Part shown: piece after piece, positions 40,337-49,528 of the stretch
How positions within the stretch are numbered: position 1 is the stretch's first letter
Layout: each line of letters begins with the position of its first letter
The notes under the pieces: generated by a model
What the model was told of the DNA's origin: nothing
Databases searched by the model: none
What the model saw: the letters and a program-made list of their open reading frames with translations, nothing else
Origin: Bacteroidales bacterium
Lineage (GTDB): Bacteria; Bacteroidota; Bacteroidia; Bacteroidales; Muribaculaceae
Assembly (NCBI GenBank): GCA_004552485.1
Contig: SFOH01000002.1
Location: forward strand, 1-64,000
DNA length: 64,000 nt
Direction: 5' to 3'
Made by a program: the position numbers and the translations under genes

Positions 40337-43300
40337 ATGTCACTTATAGGCACAATCAGCAAAATATTCGGCGACAAGTCGTCACGCGACCGCAAGCGCC
40401 TGCAGCCCATTGTCAACCGCATCAACCAGCTTCGCCCGGAGTATCAGAAACTCTCCAACGACGAGCTGCGCGCCAACATCGACCGCGTCCGCGCTCAGGT
40501 CGACGCCGTTGTGAAACCCCGCGAGGAAGAAATCGCACAGATCCGCACCGACATCGACAGCCTCCCCTTCGAGGAGCGTCAGCCCAAGTGGGACCGCATC
40601 GACCACCTCGAGAAAGAAGTGCTCGAGGAGATCGACAAGGTCCTGCACGACAACCTGGAGATCGTCTTCGCCACCCTGCGCGAGACCGCCGCACGCTTCG
40701 CCGCCAGCGAAACCATCGAGGTAACCGCCACTGACTTCGACCGCGAACTCGCCGCCCAGGGCCGCGACTTCGTGAGCATCGAGGGCGACAAAGCTCTGTG
40801 GAAGAACCACTGGGTTGCCGGCGGCAACGAAATCACCTGGGACATGGTCCACTACGACGTACAGCTCATGGGCGGCGTCGTCCTCTACGAAGGCAAAATC
40901 GCAGAGATGGCCACCGGTGAAGGTAAAACCCTCGTGGCAACCCTTCCCGTCTTCCTGCGCTCGCTCTCTAAGAAGGGCGTCCACGTGGTCACCGTCAACG
41001 ACTACCTGTCGAAACGTGACTCCGAATGGATGGGACCGCTCTACATGTTCCACGGCGCCAGCGTCGACTGCATCGACAAACACCAGCCCAACACTCCCGA
41101 GCGCCGCAACGCCTACAACTGCGACATCACCTTCGGCACCAACAACGAGTTCGGCTTCGATTACCTCCGCGACAACATGGCCCTCGACCCCGAAGACATG
41201 GTTCAGCGCAAGCACTACTTCGCCATCGTCGACGAGGTCGACTCCGTGCTCATCGACGATGCCCGCACGCCTCTGATCATCTCCGGTCCCGTGCCCAAGG
41301 GCGACGACCAGTACTTCAACGAGTACAAGGGCAACGTCGAGCAGGTTGTGCAGGCCCAGCGCCGCCTCGTCACCCAGATTCTCGCCGACGCCAAGACCAA
41401 ACTCGCCAGCGAGGACAAGGCCGAGCGCACCGAAGGAGCGCTCCTCCTCTTCCGCGCCTTCAAAGGTCTGCCCAAGAACACCGCGCTCATCAAATTCCTC
41501 AGCCAGGAGGGCATGAAGAACATCCTCCTCGAGACCGAGGCCAAATACCTCCAGGACGGCGCCCGCGAGATGCCCGTCGTCACCGACCCGCTCTATTTCG
41601 TGGTCGACGAGAAGAACCGCTCCGTCGAGCTCACCGACAAGGGCTATGCACAGCTCACCAAGGGCATCGACGACCCCAACTTCTTCATCCTCCCCGACAT
41701 CGCCGCACAGCTCTCCGAGCTCGAGCATGTCACCGACCTCCAGGAGCGCGCCAACCGCAAGGACCAACTCATGGCCGATTATGCCGTCAAAGCCGAGCGC
41801 GTTCACACCGTCACCCAGCTGCTCAAGGCCTACACCATGTTTGAGAAAGACGTGGAGTATGTCATCGATGACAACAAAATCAAAATCGTGGACGAGCAGA
41901 CGGGCCGTATCATGGAGGGCCGCCGTTACAGCGACGGTCTCCACCAGGCTATCGAGGCAAAGGAGGGCGTGAAGGTCGAGGCCGCCACGCAGACCTTCGC
42001 CACCATCACCCTGCAGAACTACTTCCGCATGTACTACAAACTGGCCGGTATGACCGGTACCGCCGAGACCGAGGCCGGTGAGTTCTGGGACATATACAAA
42101 CTCGATGTCGTCACCATCCCCACCAATCGCCCCGTCGCCCGCATCGACATGAACGACCGCGTCTATCGCACCAAGCGCGAGAAGTATGCCGCCGTCATCG
42201 AAGAGATCGAGCGCCTCATCAAGCAGGGCCGCCCCGTCCTCGTCGGCACCACCTCCGTCGAAATCTCCGAGCTGCTGAGCAAGATGCTGAGCATGCGCCA
42301 CATCCCCCACAACGTCCTCAACGCCAAACTCCACCAGAAGGAGGCCGAGATCGTTGCTCTCGCCGGCCGCAAGGGCACTGTCACCATCGCCACCAACATG
42401 GCCGGCCGTGGTACGGACATCAAGCTGCCTCAGGAAGTCAAGGACGCCGGCGGTCTGGCCATCATCGGCACGGAGCGCCACGAGAGCCGTCGCGTCGACC
42501 GCCAGCTCCGCGGTCGTGCCGGCCGTCAGGGCGACCCCGGTTCGTCGGTCTTCTACGTCTCCTTCGAGGACGCCCTCATGCGCGTATATGCCTCCGACCG
42601 CATCATGAAAGTGCTTGACTCGCTGGGCTTCAAGGACGGCGAAATGCTCGAGCACAAGATGATTTCAAACTCCATCGAGAAAGCCCAGAAGCGCGTCGAG
42701 GAGAACAACTTCGGCATCCGCAAACACCTCCTGGAGTATGACGACGTGATGAACAAACAGCGCACCTACATCTACTCCAAGCGTCAGCACGCCCTCAAAG
42801 GCGAGCGCATCGGCATCGACATCAGCAACATGATCTACGACGTTATCGAGAACCTCGTCGAGAACTATCCCACTCCCGCCGATTACGCCGACTTCTCCCT
42901 CGAGCTCATGAAGGTGCTGGCCATCGAGCCGGGCATGACCGAGAAGGAGTATGCCGACATGGAGAAAGAGGACAAGGTGGCACAGCTCCACGCCGCCGCC
43001 ATGGAGAACCTCAACCGCAAGAGCGCGCGCATCATCGAAATCATCATGCCCGTCATCACCGAGGCCGTCGCCAACGGTGAGACCGGCATCCGTGCCATCC
43101 CCATCACCGACGGCAAGCGCATCTTCCGCGTGATGTTCGACCTCGAGGAAGCCGTCGCCACCGAGGGACGCTCCATCATCAAAGAGTGGCAGAAACGCGT
43201 ACTGCTGCTGAACATCGACGAGCTTTGGAAAGAGCATCTCCGCGAACTCGACGACCTGAAGCAGAGCGTGCGCAACGCTTCCTACGAGCAGAAAGACCCG

Positions 43301-43711
43301 CTTGTGATCTACAAGGTCGAGAGCTTCCACCTTTTCGAGCGCATGCTCTCCAACCTCAACAACAAGAGCACGTCGATGCTTATGCGCGGCCAGCTCTACG
43401 TCCGCCCCGTCGACCCCGAGCAGGTTGCCGCCGCCCAGGCAGCCGCTGCCGCCGCTCAGGCACCGCGTCCCGAGATGCAGCGCGCCATGCCCCAGCCGCG
43501 TGCTCCGCAGGACTACAAGACCTCGAAGGCCACCCTGCCCAGCGAAGAGGCCGCCATGGCCGCACAGCGTGCCGCCGCCTCAGCTCCCCAGGGCCAGCAG
43601 CAACAGCAGCACATGCCCCAGGTCAACAACGGCCCCCGCATCGGCCGCAACGACCCCTGCCCCTGTGGTTCCGGCAAGAAATACAAGAACTGCCACGGCC
43701 GCGGCATCTGA
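40337..43711 (+). CDS. secA: Preprotein translocase ATPase SecA
   Basis: A 1124-residue motor that drives export through SecYEG. Start at ATG 40337 (MSLIGTISKIFGDK). Walker A EMATGEGKTLVATL, the DEVDSVLIDDARTPLIISG box, NMAGRGTDIKLP and RQLRGRAGRQGDPGSS are intact. The preprotein-binding region is longer than in E. coli SecA (901 residues), as usual for Bacteroidetes. The C-terminus has an Ala/Gln-rich linker and ends with the zinc-binding SEC-C motif (CPCGSGKKYKNCHG), used for SecB or lipid contact. A degenerate phosphatase gene precedes it and an outer-membrane barrel follows at 35 nt. Confidence 0.97.
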   Translation: MSLIGTISKIFGDKSSRDRKRLQPIVNRINQLRPEYQKLSNDELRANIDRVRAQVDAVVKPREEEIAQIRTDIDSLPFEERQPKWDRIDHLEKEVLEEIDKVLHDNLEIVFATLRETAARFAASETIEVTATDFDRELAAQGRDFVSIEGDKALWKNHWVAGGNEITWDMVHYDVQLMGGVVLYEGKIAEMATGEGKTLVATLPVFLRSLSKKGVHVVTVNDYLSKRDSEWMGPLYMFHGASVDCIDKHQPNTPERRNAYNCDITFGTNNEFGFDYLRDNMALDPEDMVQRKHYFAIVDEVDSVLIDDARTPLIISGPVPKGDDQYFNEYKGNVEQVVQAQRRLVTQILADAKTKLASEDKAERTEGALLLFRAFKGLPKNTALIKFLSQEGMKNILLETEAKYLQDGAREMPVVTDPLYFVVDEKNRSVELTDKGYAQLTKGIDDPNFFILPDIAAQLSELEHVTDLQERANRKDQLMADYAVKAERVHTVTQLLKAYTMFEKDVEYVIDDNKIKIVDEQTGRIMEGRRYSDGLHQAIEAKEGVKVEAATQTFATITLQNYFRMYYKLAGMTGTAETEAGEFWDIYKLDVVTIPTNRPVARIDMNDRVYRTKREKYAAVIEEIERLIKQGRPVLVGTTSVEISELLSKMLSMRHIPHNVLNAKLHQKEAEIVALAGRKGTVTIATNMAGRGTDIKLPQEVKDAGGLAIIGTERHESRRVDRQLRGRAGRQGDPGSSVFYVSFEDALMRVYASDRIMKVLDSLGFKDGEMLEHKMISNSIEKAQKRVEENNFGIRKHLLEYDDVMNKQRTYIYSKRQHALKGERIGIDISNMIYDVIENLVENYPTPADYADFSLELMKVLAIEPGMTEKEYADMEKEDKVAQLHAAAMENLNRKSARIIEIIMPVITEAVANGETGIRAIPITDGKRIFRVMFDLEEAVATEGRSIIKEWQKRVLLLNIDELWKEHLRELDDLKQSVRNASYEQKDPLVIYKVESFHLFERMLSNLNNKSTSMLMRGQLYVRPVDPEQVAAAQAAAAAAQAPRPEMQRAMPQPRAPQDYKTSKATLPSEEAAMAAQRAAASAPQGQQQQQHMPQVNNGPRIGRNDPCPCGSGKKYKNCHGRGI

Positions 43712-43746
43712 CCTCTCACTTCAGACATCAATAACACCCTAAAGCG

Positions 43747-44442
43747 ATGATTATGAAAAAATTACTTCTCTCCCTCATCGTGGCCGCCGCCCCGATGATT
43801 GCCTCGGCGCAGAGCATCTTTGACAGCGGCAAAAACTACAAGTACTTCGGCGTTCGCCTCGGTCTCGACCTCACGTGTCCCACCAAGGTCACCGACAACA
43901 ACTCGCCGCTCAACCTCGCCTCCGACATCTTCAAGACCGGTGCCGGCTTCAACGTGGGCGCCATCTACAACATCCCCGTGTGGATGAACATGTACGTCGA
44001 GCCCGGTGTCACCCTCTACTACCACACCTACAAGCTCAACAAGGACTTCCTCCCCGAGATGGATCCCAAATACTCCAGCGGTTCCGTCCGTGAGTTCGGT
44101 CTCAGCATCCCCGTTGTCGCCGGTTATCACTTCGACTTCACCGACGACATCAAGGTGCGTGTCTTCACCGGCCCCGTCTTCAGCCTCGGCCTCAAAGGCG
44201 ACCTCCACGTCACCGACAAGAGCAGCGACATCAAACTCAGCGGCTCGACAGGTGTCTATAAAGACGGCGGCATCAACCGCTCGAACATCGCATGGCGCAT
44301 CGGCGCCGGCATCGACTACAAGCAGTTCGCCTTCGCCGTCTACGGCGACCCCGAGCTGACCCACGCCTACCACAACACCGACGGCAGCAACATGGTGTTC
44401 CGCCGCAACGTAGTCTCGTTCACGCTCGGCTACAACTTCTGA
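43747..44442 (+). CDS. Outer-membrane beta-barrel (porin family) protein
   Basis: A 231-residue exported barrel of the OMP_b-brl_2/PorT-like type. The signal peptide ends in ASAQ (about residue 21); ATG 43753 is an equally possible start. Strands include YKYFGVRLGLDLTCP, FNVGAIYNIPVWMNMYVEP, EFGLSIPVVAGYHFDF, VRVFTGPVFSLGLKG and a final VVSFTLGYNF with a terminal Phe. Function unknown; possibly a general envelope barrel. A strong terminator follows. Confidence 0.82.
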   Translation: MIMKKLLLSLIVAAAPMIASAQSIFDSGKNYKYFGVRLGLDLTCPTKVTDNNSPLNLASDIFKTGAGFNVGAIYNIPVWMNMYVEPGVTLYYHTYKLNKDFLPEMDPKYSSGSVREFGLSIPVVAGYHFDFTDDIKVRVFTGPVFSLGLKGDLHVTDKSSDIKLSGSTGVYKDGGINRSNIAWRIGAGIDYKQFAFAVYGDPELTHAYHNTDGSNMVFRRNVVSFTLGYNF

Positions 44443-44475
44443 AGCATTGCGGAGACCCTTCCGTTAATGAACAAT

Positions 44476-44502
44476 AAAACCTCGTCCTTTGGGCGGGGTT
44501 TT
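44476..44502 (+). terminator. Terminator after the barrel gene
   Basis: A 12-bp stem (44476-44487 with 44491-44502, two wobbles), TTT loop, T-run. It directly abuts the next promoter. Confidence 0.85.
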
Positions 44503-44504
44503 GT

Positions 44505-44536
44505 TTTGCATAATTGGCGAAAAAACAGTAACTTTG
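44505..44536 (+). promoter_or_regulatory. Promoter for the META protein and aroE
   Basis: -33 TTTG (44505-44508), 20-nt spacer, -7 TAACTTTG (44529-44536). The leader is about 137 nt. Confidence 0.85.
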
Positions 44537-44677
44537 CAAGGCAGAATGTAAACCCGCAAGGGAACATAGCTGTTCAGGTTTTAAGAGATGCCTTCGGCCG
44601 TACTTTGGCAATAGCCTGGATGATGGACGGTAACGGATTCTTAAATCCGACGATAAAACTCTGTAGATGAACTGATT

Positions 44678-45793
44678 ATGAAGATTCGATACGTTATTAT
44701 GGCTGTGGCTGCCATGCTTGTATGCAGCACCATGAGCGCCGAGTTAGCCCCGGAAGCCAAGAAGCAGCAGTTGGGCTCCGAAGCCACGCCTGTGAGCAAG
44801 ACCGGCTCGCAGAGCTCGCGCACGGCCACTGTGGTCGTCTCCCGCGAGGTGATTCCCGTGGGCAAACCCTCCGACCAAAAGGACAAGAAAAAGAAAGACA
44901 AAAAGGACAAGAAGAATAACAAAGAAAACAAGAACCTGACCGCTCAGTCGTCCGAGAAGTCCGCTCCCAAGAAGGAGGAGAAAAAAGACAAAAAGCACAA
45001 GAAAAACAAGGAGCACAAGCCCACCGTCAACCTCAAGGAACTTGCCGCAAACGTCAAAGGCCAGTGGACGCTCGTGTCCATAGGTAAAAACGGTGTCACC
45101 GACGACATCGACATTCCCTACATCATCTTCGAGCCCGACAAGGACAACGCCGGCCGCGCCCTGCCCACCGGCATGGCCTACGTCTCCAACGGCCACAAAA
45201 TCATCAACGCACGCTACACGCTTAGCGAGAACGCCGTGACTTTCACCGGCCCCGTCGCCTCGCAGGACGTCACCAAAACCGTTAAGTATGAGCGCGATAT
45301 GAACAAAGTTCTCGACCCGCGCAAGTCCGAGAACAAGGTGAAGATGACCCTCACCCACAAACTTAACGAGTTCGACCTCAGCTTCAACGACAACTCCAAC
45401 CGCCCGATGCTCTCCTTCGTGCGCCATGACATCGGCTTCATGGACGGCAAATGGCAGGTCAACGAGCTCTACGGCGAGAACGTCCATGATGTCCAGGCCA
45501 ATCTCTGTATCGACGTCGCCCAGCAGCGCATCCACGGCAACACCGGCTGCAACTACTTCAACGGCGACCTGGCCGTCACCCCCTACGAGCCCAGCTCCAT
45601 CGACTTCTCCGGAATGGTTGTGGACAGCCATGGCGGCAAGAAAGTGCGCCAGGAGCGCCTCATGCTCGTCGCCCTCGAGGAGGCCAACTCTTACCTCAAG
45701 CTCTCCGACACGAGCATCGCCCTCATCAACAGCCATGGCAAGCAGGTCATGAAACTCAACCTCATCGAACGCACGCCCCGACGCAGAAGATAA
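44678..45793 (+). CDS. META-domain protein with Lys-rich linker
   Basis: A 371-residue exported protein. Signal peptide at about 1-21; a Lys/Asp/Asn-rich unstructured segment at about 65-120 (KDKKKKDKKDKKNNKENK); then two META-like domains (about 125-230 and 250-365). The second is clear: GKWQVNELYGENVHDVQ, RIHGNTGCNYFNGDL. META domains occur in HslJ-type heat-shock or stress lipoproteins, but no lipobox is seen here. Function unknown. The stop codon overlaps the aroE start (TAATG). Confidence 0.83.
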   Translation: MKIRYVIMAVAAMLVCSTMSAELAPEAKKQQLGSEATPVSKTGSQSSRTATVVVSREVIPVGKPSDQKDKKKKDKKDKKNNKENKNLTAQSSEKSAPKKEEKKDKKHKKNKEHKPTVNLKELAANVKGQWTLVSIGKNGVTDDIDIPYIIFEPDKDNAGRALPTGMAYVSNGHKIINARYTLSENAVTFTGPVASQDVTKTVKYERDMNKVLDPRKSENKVKMTLTHKLNEFDLSFNDNSNRPMLSFVRHDIGFMDGKWQVNELYGENVHDVQANLCIDVAQQRIHGNTGCNYFNGDLAVTPYEPSSIDFSGMVVDSHGGKKVRQERLMLVALEEANSYLKLSDTSIALINSHGKQVMKLNLIERTPRRRR

Positions 45794-46563
45794 TGGCACA
45801 CAAAATCTACGGCCTGGTGGGACACCCGCTGGGCCACTCTTTTTCGGCCGCCTTCTTCAATGCGCGATTTGAGCGTGAAGGCATGGACGCCGAATACCGC
45901 AACTACGACCTCGATTGCGTCGACGGTCTTCACCGGCTCGTCGAGACCACGCCAGAGTTGTGCGGCCTCAACGTCACCATCCCCTACAAGGAAGCAGTCA
46001 TCCCGATGCTCGACGCTCTCTCTGAGACCGCCGCAGCCATAGGCGCCGTCAATGTCATACATATTTCGCGCCGCGCCGACGGCGGCGTTTTCCTCACCGG
46101 CCACAACACCGACGTCGTCGGCTTCGACGAGTCTTTTTGTGCCCTCCTTCGCGACGCAAAGGCTCCGCGCCACGCACTTGTCCTCGGCACCGGCGGTGCC
46201 TCGAAGGCCGCCTGCTATGCGTTACGTCAGGCCGGACTGACAGTTAAGCGCGTGTCGCGCAGCCCGAAGGACGACGACACGATCTCATACGCCTCGCTGA
46301 GAGAGCCGGGCGTAATGGAACGCTATAAAGTAATTGTAAATGCCACTCCCTTAGGCACATACCCCAACACAGACGCCTGCCCGGACATTCCCTATGAGCT
46401 GCTGACGCCCGCGCATTTCTGCTTCGACCTCGTCTACAATCCGCCGCTCACACGCTTCCTGCACGAAGCCTCCACCCACGGCTGCGTGCTCCGCAACGGC
46501 CTCGCTATGCTCCACACCCAGGCCCTTGCCGCCTGGGCCATCTGGAACGCCCTCTCTGTCTGA
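45793..46563 (+). CDS. aroE: Shikimate dehydrogenase
   Basis: A 256-residue NADPH-dependent enzyme of aromatic amino-acid synthesis. N-terminal YGLVGHPLGHSFSAAFFN (substrate-binding S-x-S variant), NVTIPYKEAVIPMLD with the catalytic Lys, AIGAVNVI, GHNTDVVGFDESF, and nucleotide site LVLGTGGASKAACYAL. Slightly short but complete. It overlaps the META gene by one base, so the two form an operon. Confidence 0.95.
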   Translation: MAHKIYGLVGHPLGHSFSAAFFNARFEREGMDAEYRNYDLDCVDGLHRLVETTPELCGLNVTIPYKEAVIPMLDALSETAAAIGAVNVIHISRRADGGVFLTGHNTDVVGFDESFCALLRDAKAPRHALVLGTGGASKAACYALRQAGLTVKRVSRSPKDDDTISYASLREPGVMERYKVIVNATPLGTYPNTDACPDIPYELLTPAHFCFDLVYNPPLTRFLHEASTHGCVLRNGLAMLHTQALAAWAIWNALSV

Positions 46564-46573
46564 GCGCCACCGT

Positions 46574-46596
46574 GCCGCAAGCCCGCGGCTTGCGGT
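46574..46596. repeat. Intergenic hairpin with AGCC-CGC-GGCT core
   Basis: A 10-bp stem (46574-46583 with 46587-46596, one wobble) between convergent aroE and engB, no T-run. The core and the preceding ACCGTGCC match another hairpin at 62182-62204, with compensatory changes in the outer stem. Confidence 0.65.
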
Positions 46597-46603
46597 TCCC
46601 GGT

Positions 46604-47206
46604 TCACTCCAGCGGCAGGCGGTTCATCTCCTCGATATAGTCGAGGATGGCGGCACGTCCGCGACCGTCTATCGACGACGTGCGGAACACCGGCGGAAGC
46701 TCCTCCCACTCCTCGAGCAGCGCGGCGCAATAATCGCCCGTCACTTTCTTCGCAGCGTTTGAGCTGAGCTTGTCGAGCTTGGTGAAGACGATTGAGAACG
46801 GCACGCCGTTCTCGCCCAACCATTCCATGAATTCCATGTCAATCTTCTGCGGCATGTGGCGGCCGTCAATCAGCAGGAACAGGTTCGTCATCTGCTCGCG
46901 CCCCAGGATGTAGCCGCGAATCATCTTCTCGAGCTTGGCGCGGTCGGCCTTGCTGCGACGGGCATAGCCGTAGCCGGGTAGGTCGACAATTTGCCACTCG
47001 TCGTTGACCACGAAGTGGTTGATAAGCATTGTCTTGCCGGGCGTCGACGAGGTCATCGCCAGGTCCTTGCGGCCCGTGAGCATATTGATGAGCGACGACT
47101 TGCCAACGTTGCTTCGGCCGATGAAGGCGTACTCGTGCATCTCGCTCTTGGGGCATTTCTCCACGTCGGGGCTGCTCACCACAAATCTTGCCGTATTTAT
47201 AATCAT
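46604..47206 (-). CDS. engB: Ribosome biogenesis GTPase EngB (YsxC/YihA)
   Basis: A 200-residue essential GTPase in 50S assembly. G1 GRSNVGKSSLINML, G2 region ATM-type replaced by SSTPGKTMLINHF, G3 DLPGYGYARRSK, G4 FTKLDKLSS, and the late RTSSIDGRGRAAILDYI. Monocistronic on minus with its own consensus promoter. Convergent with aroE. Confidence 0.95.
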   Translation of the reverse strand: MIINTARFVVSSPDVEKCPKSEMHEYAFIGRSNVGKSSLINMLTGRKDLAMTSSTPGKTMLINHFVVNDEWQIVDLPGYGYARRSKADRAKLEKMIRGYILGREQMTNLFLLIDGRHMPQKIDMEFMEWLGENGVPFSIVFTKLDKLSSNAAKKVTGDYCAALLEEWEELPPVFRTSSIDGRGRAAILDYIEEMNRLPLE

Positions 47207-47256
47207 TTCTGTGAAAGGTTTTTGCGTTTAAAATCAGTTATGCCGTCTTGACTCTG

Positions 47257-47287
47257 CAAAGTTACGCAATGTTTTTGAAATCTCAAA
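47257..47287 (-). promoter_or_regulatory. Promoter for engB
   Basis: On minus: -33 TTTG (47287-47284), 19-nt spacer, -7 TAACTTTG (47264-47257). Confidence 0.83.
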
Positions 47288-47299
47288 CACGCGGGCGTC

Positions 47300-48667
47300 T
47301 CAGAACGAGAACTGGACGAGCGCGCCGACACGCTGGGCGTTGCGGGCGTCGCCGGAGAAGTTCTTGCGGCGGCCCCAGTCGTATTCGATTGCGGCCTGGA
47401 AGCGCGGACGCGGATTCCAGAAAAGGTTGACGGCGCCGGAGAGGCCGTAGTTGTACTCGTCGGGTTGCTTGAAGCGACCGGCCAGGAGGGCGCTTTTCGA
47501 GAAGGAGACGCTGGCGAAGACGCGCGGCGTGATGTCGTACTGGAGGCCGACGCAGAAACCGTAGGAGCGCGGCATGAACATACGGCCGGGACGGTCGGGG
47601 TCGTTCAGCAGGTCGTAGCGGCCGAAGAGCAGGTCGGTGCCCACGCCCTCGTTGCCGCGGCCGTAGTTGAGGGTGCCGTAGAAGGTCATGGCGGGCATGG
47701 GGTGCATGACCGTCGAGAGCAAGAGGCCGTAGCCGCAGAGCGTGTGGTTCTTGGCGGCGATGAGGTCGCGGTAGTTGAGCGAGCGGGCGATGGCGGCGAG
47801 GCGCACATGGCTGGTGCGACCCCATTCATACTGCACGAAGGCGGCGCCGTCAGGGAGCCAGTTGCTGACTTTGCCGGTGGTGACATTGTCGATGCGCTCG
47901 GTGGTGGAGGGCATCTCGGCGCTGACGGCGAAGACCCAGTTGCGGTGGACGCGCGGCATCCAGCGAAGAAGCACATTGACGGGCGCAATCTTGTTGCTGG
48001 GGCCCTGAGCATCGACGGTGGGCGGCAGGGCGGCGGGGTCGGAGTAGGTGGACGGAGCATAGCCGACGGTCCAGTCATCGAAGGTGGCGTAGGCTTTCTT
48101 GAGCTTGAATCCCACGCCGTCATAGCCGTTGAAGTTGCACTCGATGTATAGGCCATAACTGCCCACAATGCGTTGTGAACCAATTACTTTGAAGTAGAGC
48201 GTCGTTCCGGCGGGAGTGGCGCCTATCTTGCGCATATTCTCCGGATTGGCGGGCACGGGAATTGTGATGGGCGCGAATGCCGAAGTGCTAACGGCGCCGC
48301 CCCAGTCATAGTAGCCGCGCATGCGCACGCAGCCGCCGATGCCCATGGCCAGCCGGTCGTCGCGGCTCAGGAACATGAAGTAGGGCGCGTCGGGCGACTG
48401 AGTGTGGTGGAACTGATCGTAGTAGTAGCGCAGCAGCAGGTTCATGGCCGTGGAATCGGGACCGTTGATGACGCCGGCGGCTGTCGTCGGCGCATCAGTG
48501 TCGTGCGAACCCATGTATATGATGCGTGTGTTGTGCATAAGCGAGTCGCGGAAGTCCTCGCGTGTGCTGTGATAGTCTTCTGCAAACTTCTGTGACTCAG
48601 CCGATAAGGTGGCTGTGGCGGCCATGGCTGCGAGCAACAGAATGTGGCGTTGTTTCATTTTAAGCAT
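47300..48667 (-). CDS. DcaP-like outer-membrane porin
   Basis: A 455-residue exported protein starting at ATG 48667 (MLKMKQRHILLLAAMAAT) or ATG 48658; the frame extension above that is not signal-like. After the signal peptide comes a short helical segment, then a barrel of the DcaP-like trimeric porin type (PF19577): YFMFLSRDDRLAMGIGGCVRM, RGYYDWGG, IECNFNGYDGVGFKLKKAYA, IEYDWGRRKNF and a terminal LVQFSF. DcaP porins admit negatively charged small molecules in other bacteria; the substrate here is unknown. Monocistronic; divergent from trmN6. Confidence 0.8.
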   Translation of the reverse strand: MLKMKQRHILLLAAMAATATLSAESQKFAEDYHSTREDFRDSLMHNTRIIYMGSHDTDAPTTAAGVINGPDSTAMNLLLRYYYDQFHHTQSPDAPYFMFLSRDDRLAMGIGGCVRMRGYYDWGGAVSTSAFAPITIPVPANPENMRKIGATPAGTTLYFKVIGSQRIVGSYGLYIECNFNGYDGVGFKLKKAYATFDDWTVGYAPSTYSDPAALPPTVDAQGPSNKIAPVNVLLRWMPRVHRNWVFAVSAEMPSTTERIDNVTTGKVSNWLPDGAAFVQYEWGRTSHVRLAAIARSLNYRDLIAAKNHTLCGYGLLLSTVMHPMPAMTFYGTLNYGRGNEGVGTDLLFGRYDLLNDPDRPGRMFMPRSYGFCVGLQYDITPRVFASVSFSKSALLAGRFKQPDEYNYGLSGAVNLFWNPRPRFQAAIEYDWGRRKNFSGDARNAQRVGALVQFSF

Positions 48668-48777
48668 AGTGTGACGAACTGATATGTGTGTCCTTTTTGT
48701 GATGATTTTCTTATTTCTTAACACGCGGCAGGCGTTAATGTTTACGGATTTATGAGGCAGATATACGAAATAATGAG

Positions 48778-48785
48778 TAATTTTG
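48778..48785 (+). promoter_or_regulatory. -7 box (TAATTTTG) at the trmN6 start
   Basis: A perfect TAnnTTTG ending 4 nt before ATG 48790; predicted transcription start about 48789, giving a leaderless message. Confidence 0.65.
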
Positions 48786-48789
48786 CAGT

Positions 48790-49524
48790 ATGGCATTTAA
48801 GTTTAAGCAGTTCAGAGTCGAAGACGGCCGGTGCGCCATGAAGGTAGGCACAGACGCGGTGTTGCTCGGGGCATGGGCTCCGGGCGGTGAGCACGTGCGC
48901 GCGCTCCTCGATGCCGGCGCCGGCTGCGGCGTCGTGGCGTTGCTGATGGCCGGGCGGTGTCCGCAGGCTCGCGTTGCTGCTGTCGAACTTGACCCGGCAG
49001 CTGCCGAAGACTGCCGCGCGAACGTGGCCGCCTCACCCTGGGCCAACCGAATAAGCGTTGAATGTCAGGATGTTACTGCCTATCAACCGGCGGAGCCCGT
49101 CGACCTGCTCGTCTCCAATCCGCCATTCTTCACGGAAACACTTCGCGCTCCCGACCAACGCCGTGCGGCGGCACGTCATGGCGACGTTCTCTCGCCTCTC
49201 ACGGTCATCGACTTAGGCGCACGCTTTCTCTCCGACGACGGCCTCCTGGCCATGATTACCGACTGCCGCAGCCGCGACGACATCCTCTTCCACGCCGCCC
49301 TGCGTCAGCTCAATCCGCTGAGAATTACTGCGGTATCTTCGCGCGCGGGCAAGCCTCCCTTCCGCCTTCTCTGGCTCATGGGCCGCCACTCGGGGCCGCT
49401 CGTCACCGACACTCTTGCCATCCGCACAGCCGACAATGCCTGGTCACCCGAATACGCCGACCTCGTCTCACCCTACTACCTGCGCATGCCCGGCACAAAC
49501 GATAATAAACGAACAACCGAATAA
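48790..49524 (+). CDS. trmN6: tRNA1(Val) (adenine-N6)-methyltransferase
   Basis: A 244-residue SAM-dependent methyltransferase of the YfiC/TrmN6 type, which makes m6A37 in tRNA-Val. Start FKFKQFRVEDGRCAMKVGTD is the family hallmark; LLDAGAGCGVVALLMAGR is motif I; DLLVSNPPFF (about residues 103-112) is the NPPF catalytic motif; DQRRAAARH follows. CPBP protease gene starts 4 nt after its stop. Confidence 0.93.
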   Translation: MAFKFKQFRVEDGRCAMKVGTDAVLLGAWAPGGEHVRALLDAGAGCGVVALLMAGRCPQARVAAVELDPAAAEDCRANVAASPWANRISVECQDVTAYQPAEPVDLLVSNPPFFTETLRAPDQRRAAARHGDVLSPLTVIDLGARFLSDDGLLAMITDCRSRDDILFHAALRQLNPLRITAVSSRAGKPPFRLLWLMGRHSGPLVTDTLAIRTADNAWSPEYADLVSPYYLRMPGTNDNKRTTE

Positions 49525-49528
49525 GATA

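Noticed and set aside
40382..42655. 757-codon open frame on the minus strand opposite secA
   Set aside because: It is the antisense shadow of secA in GC-rich DNA: no domain, repetitive Val/Asp/Gly composition, no promoter.
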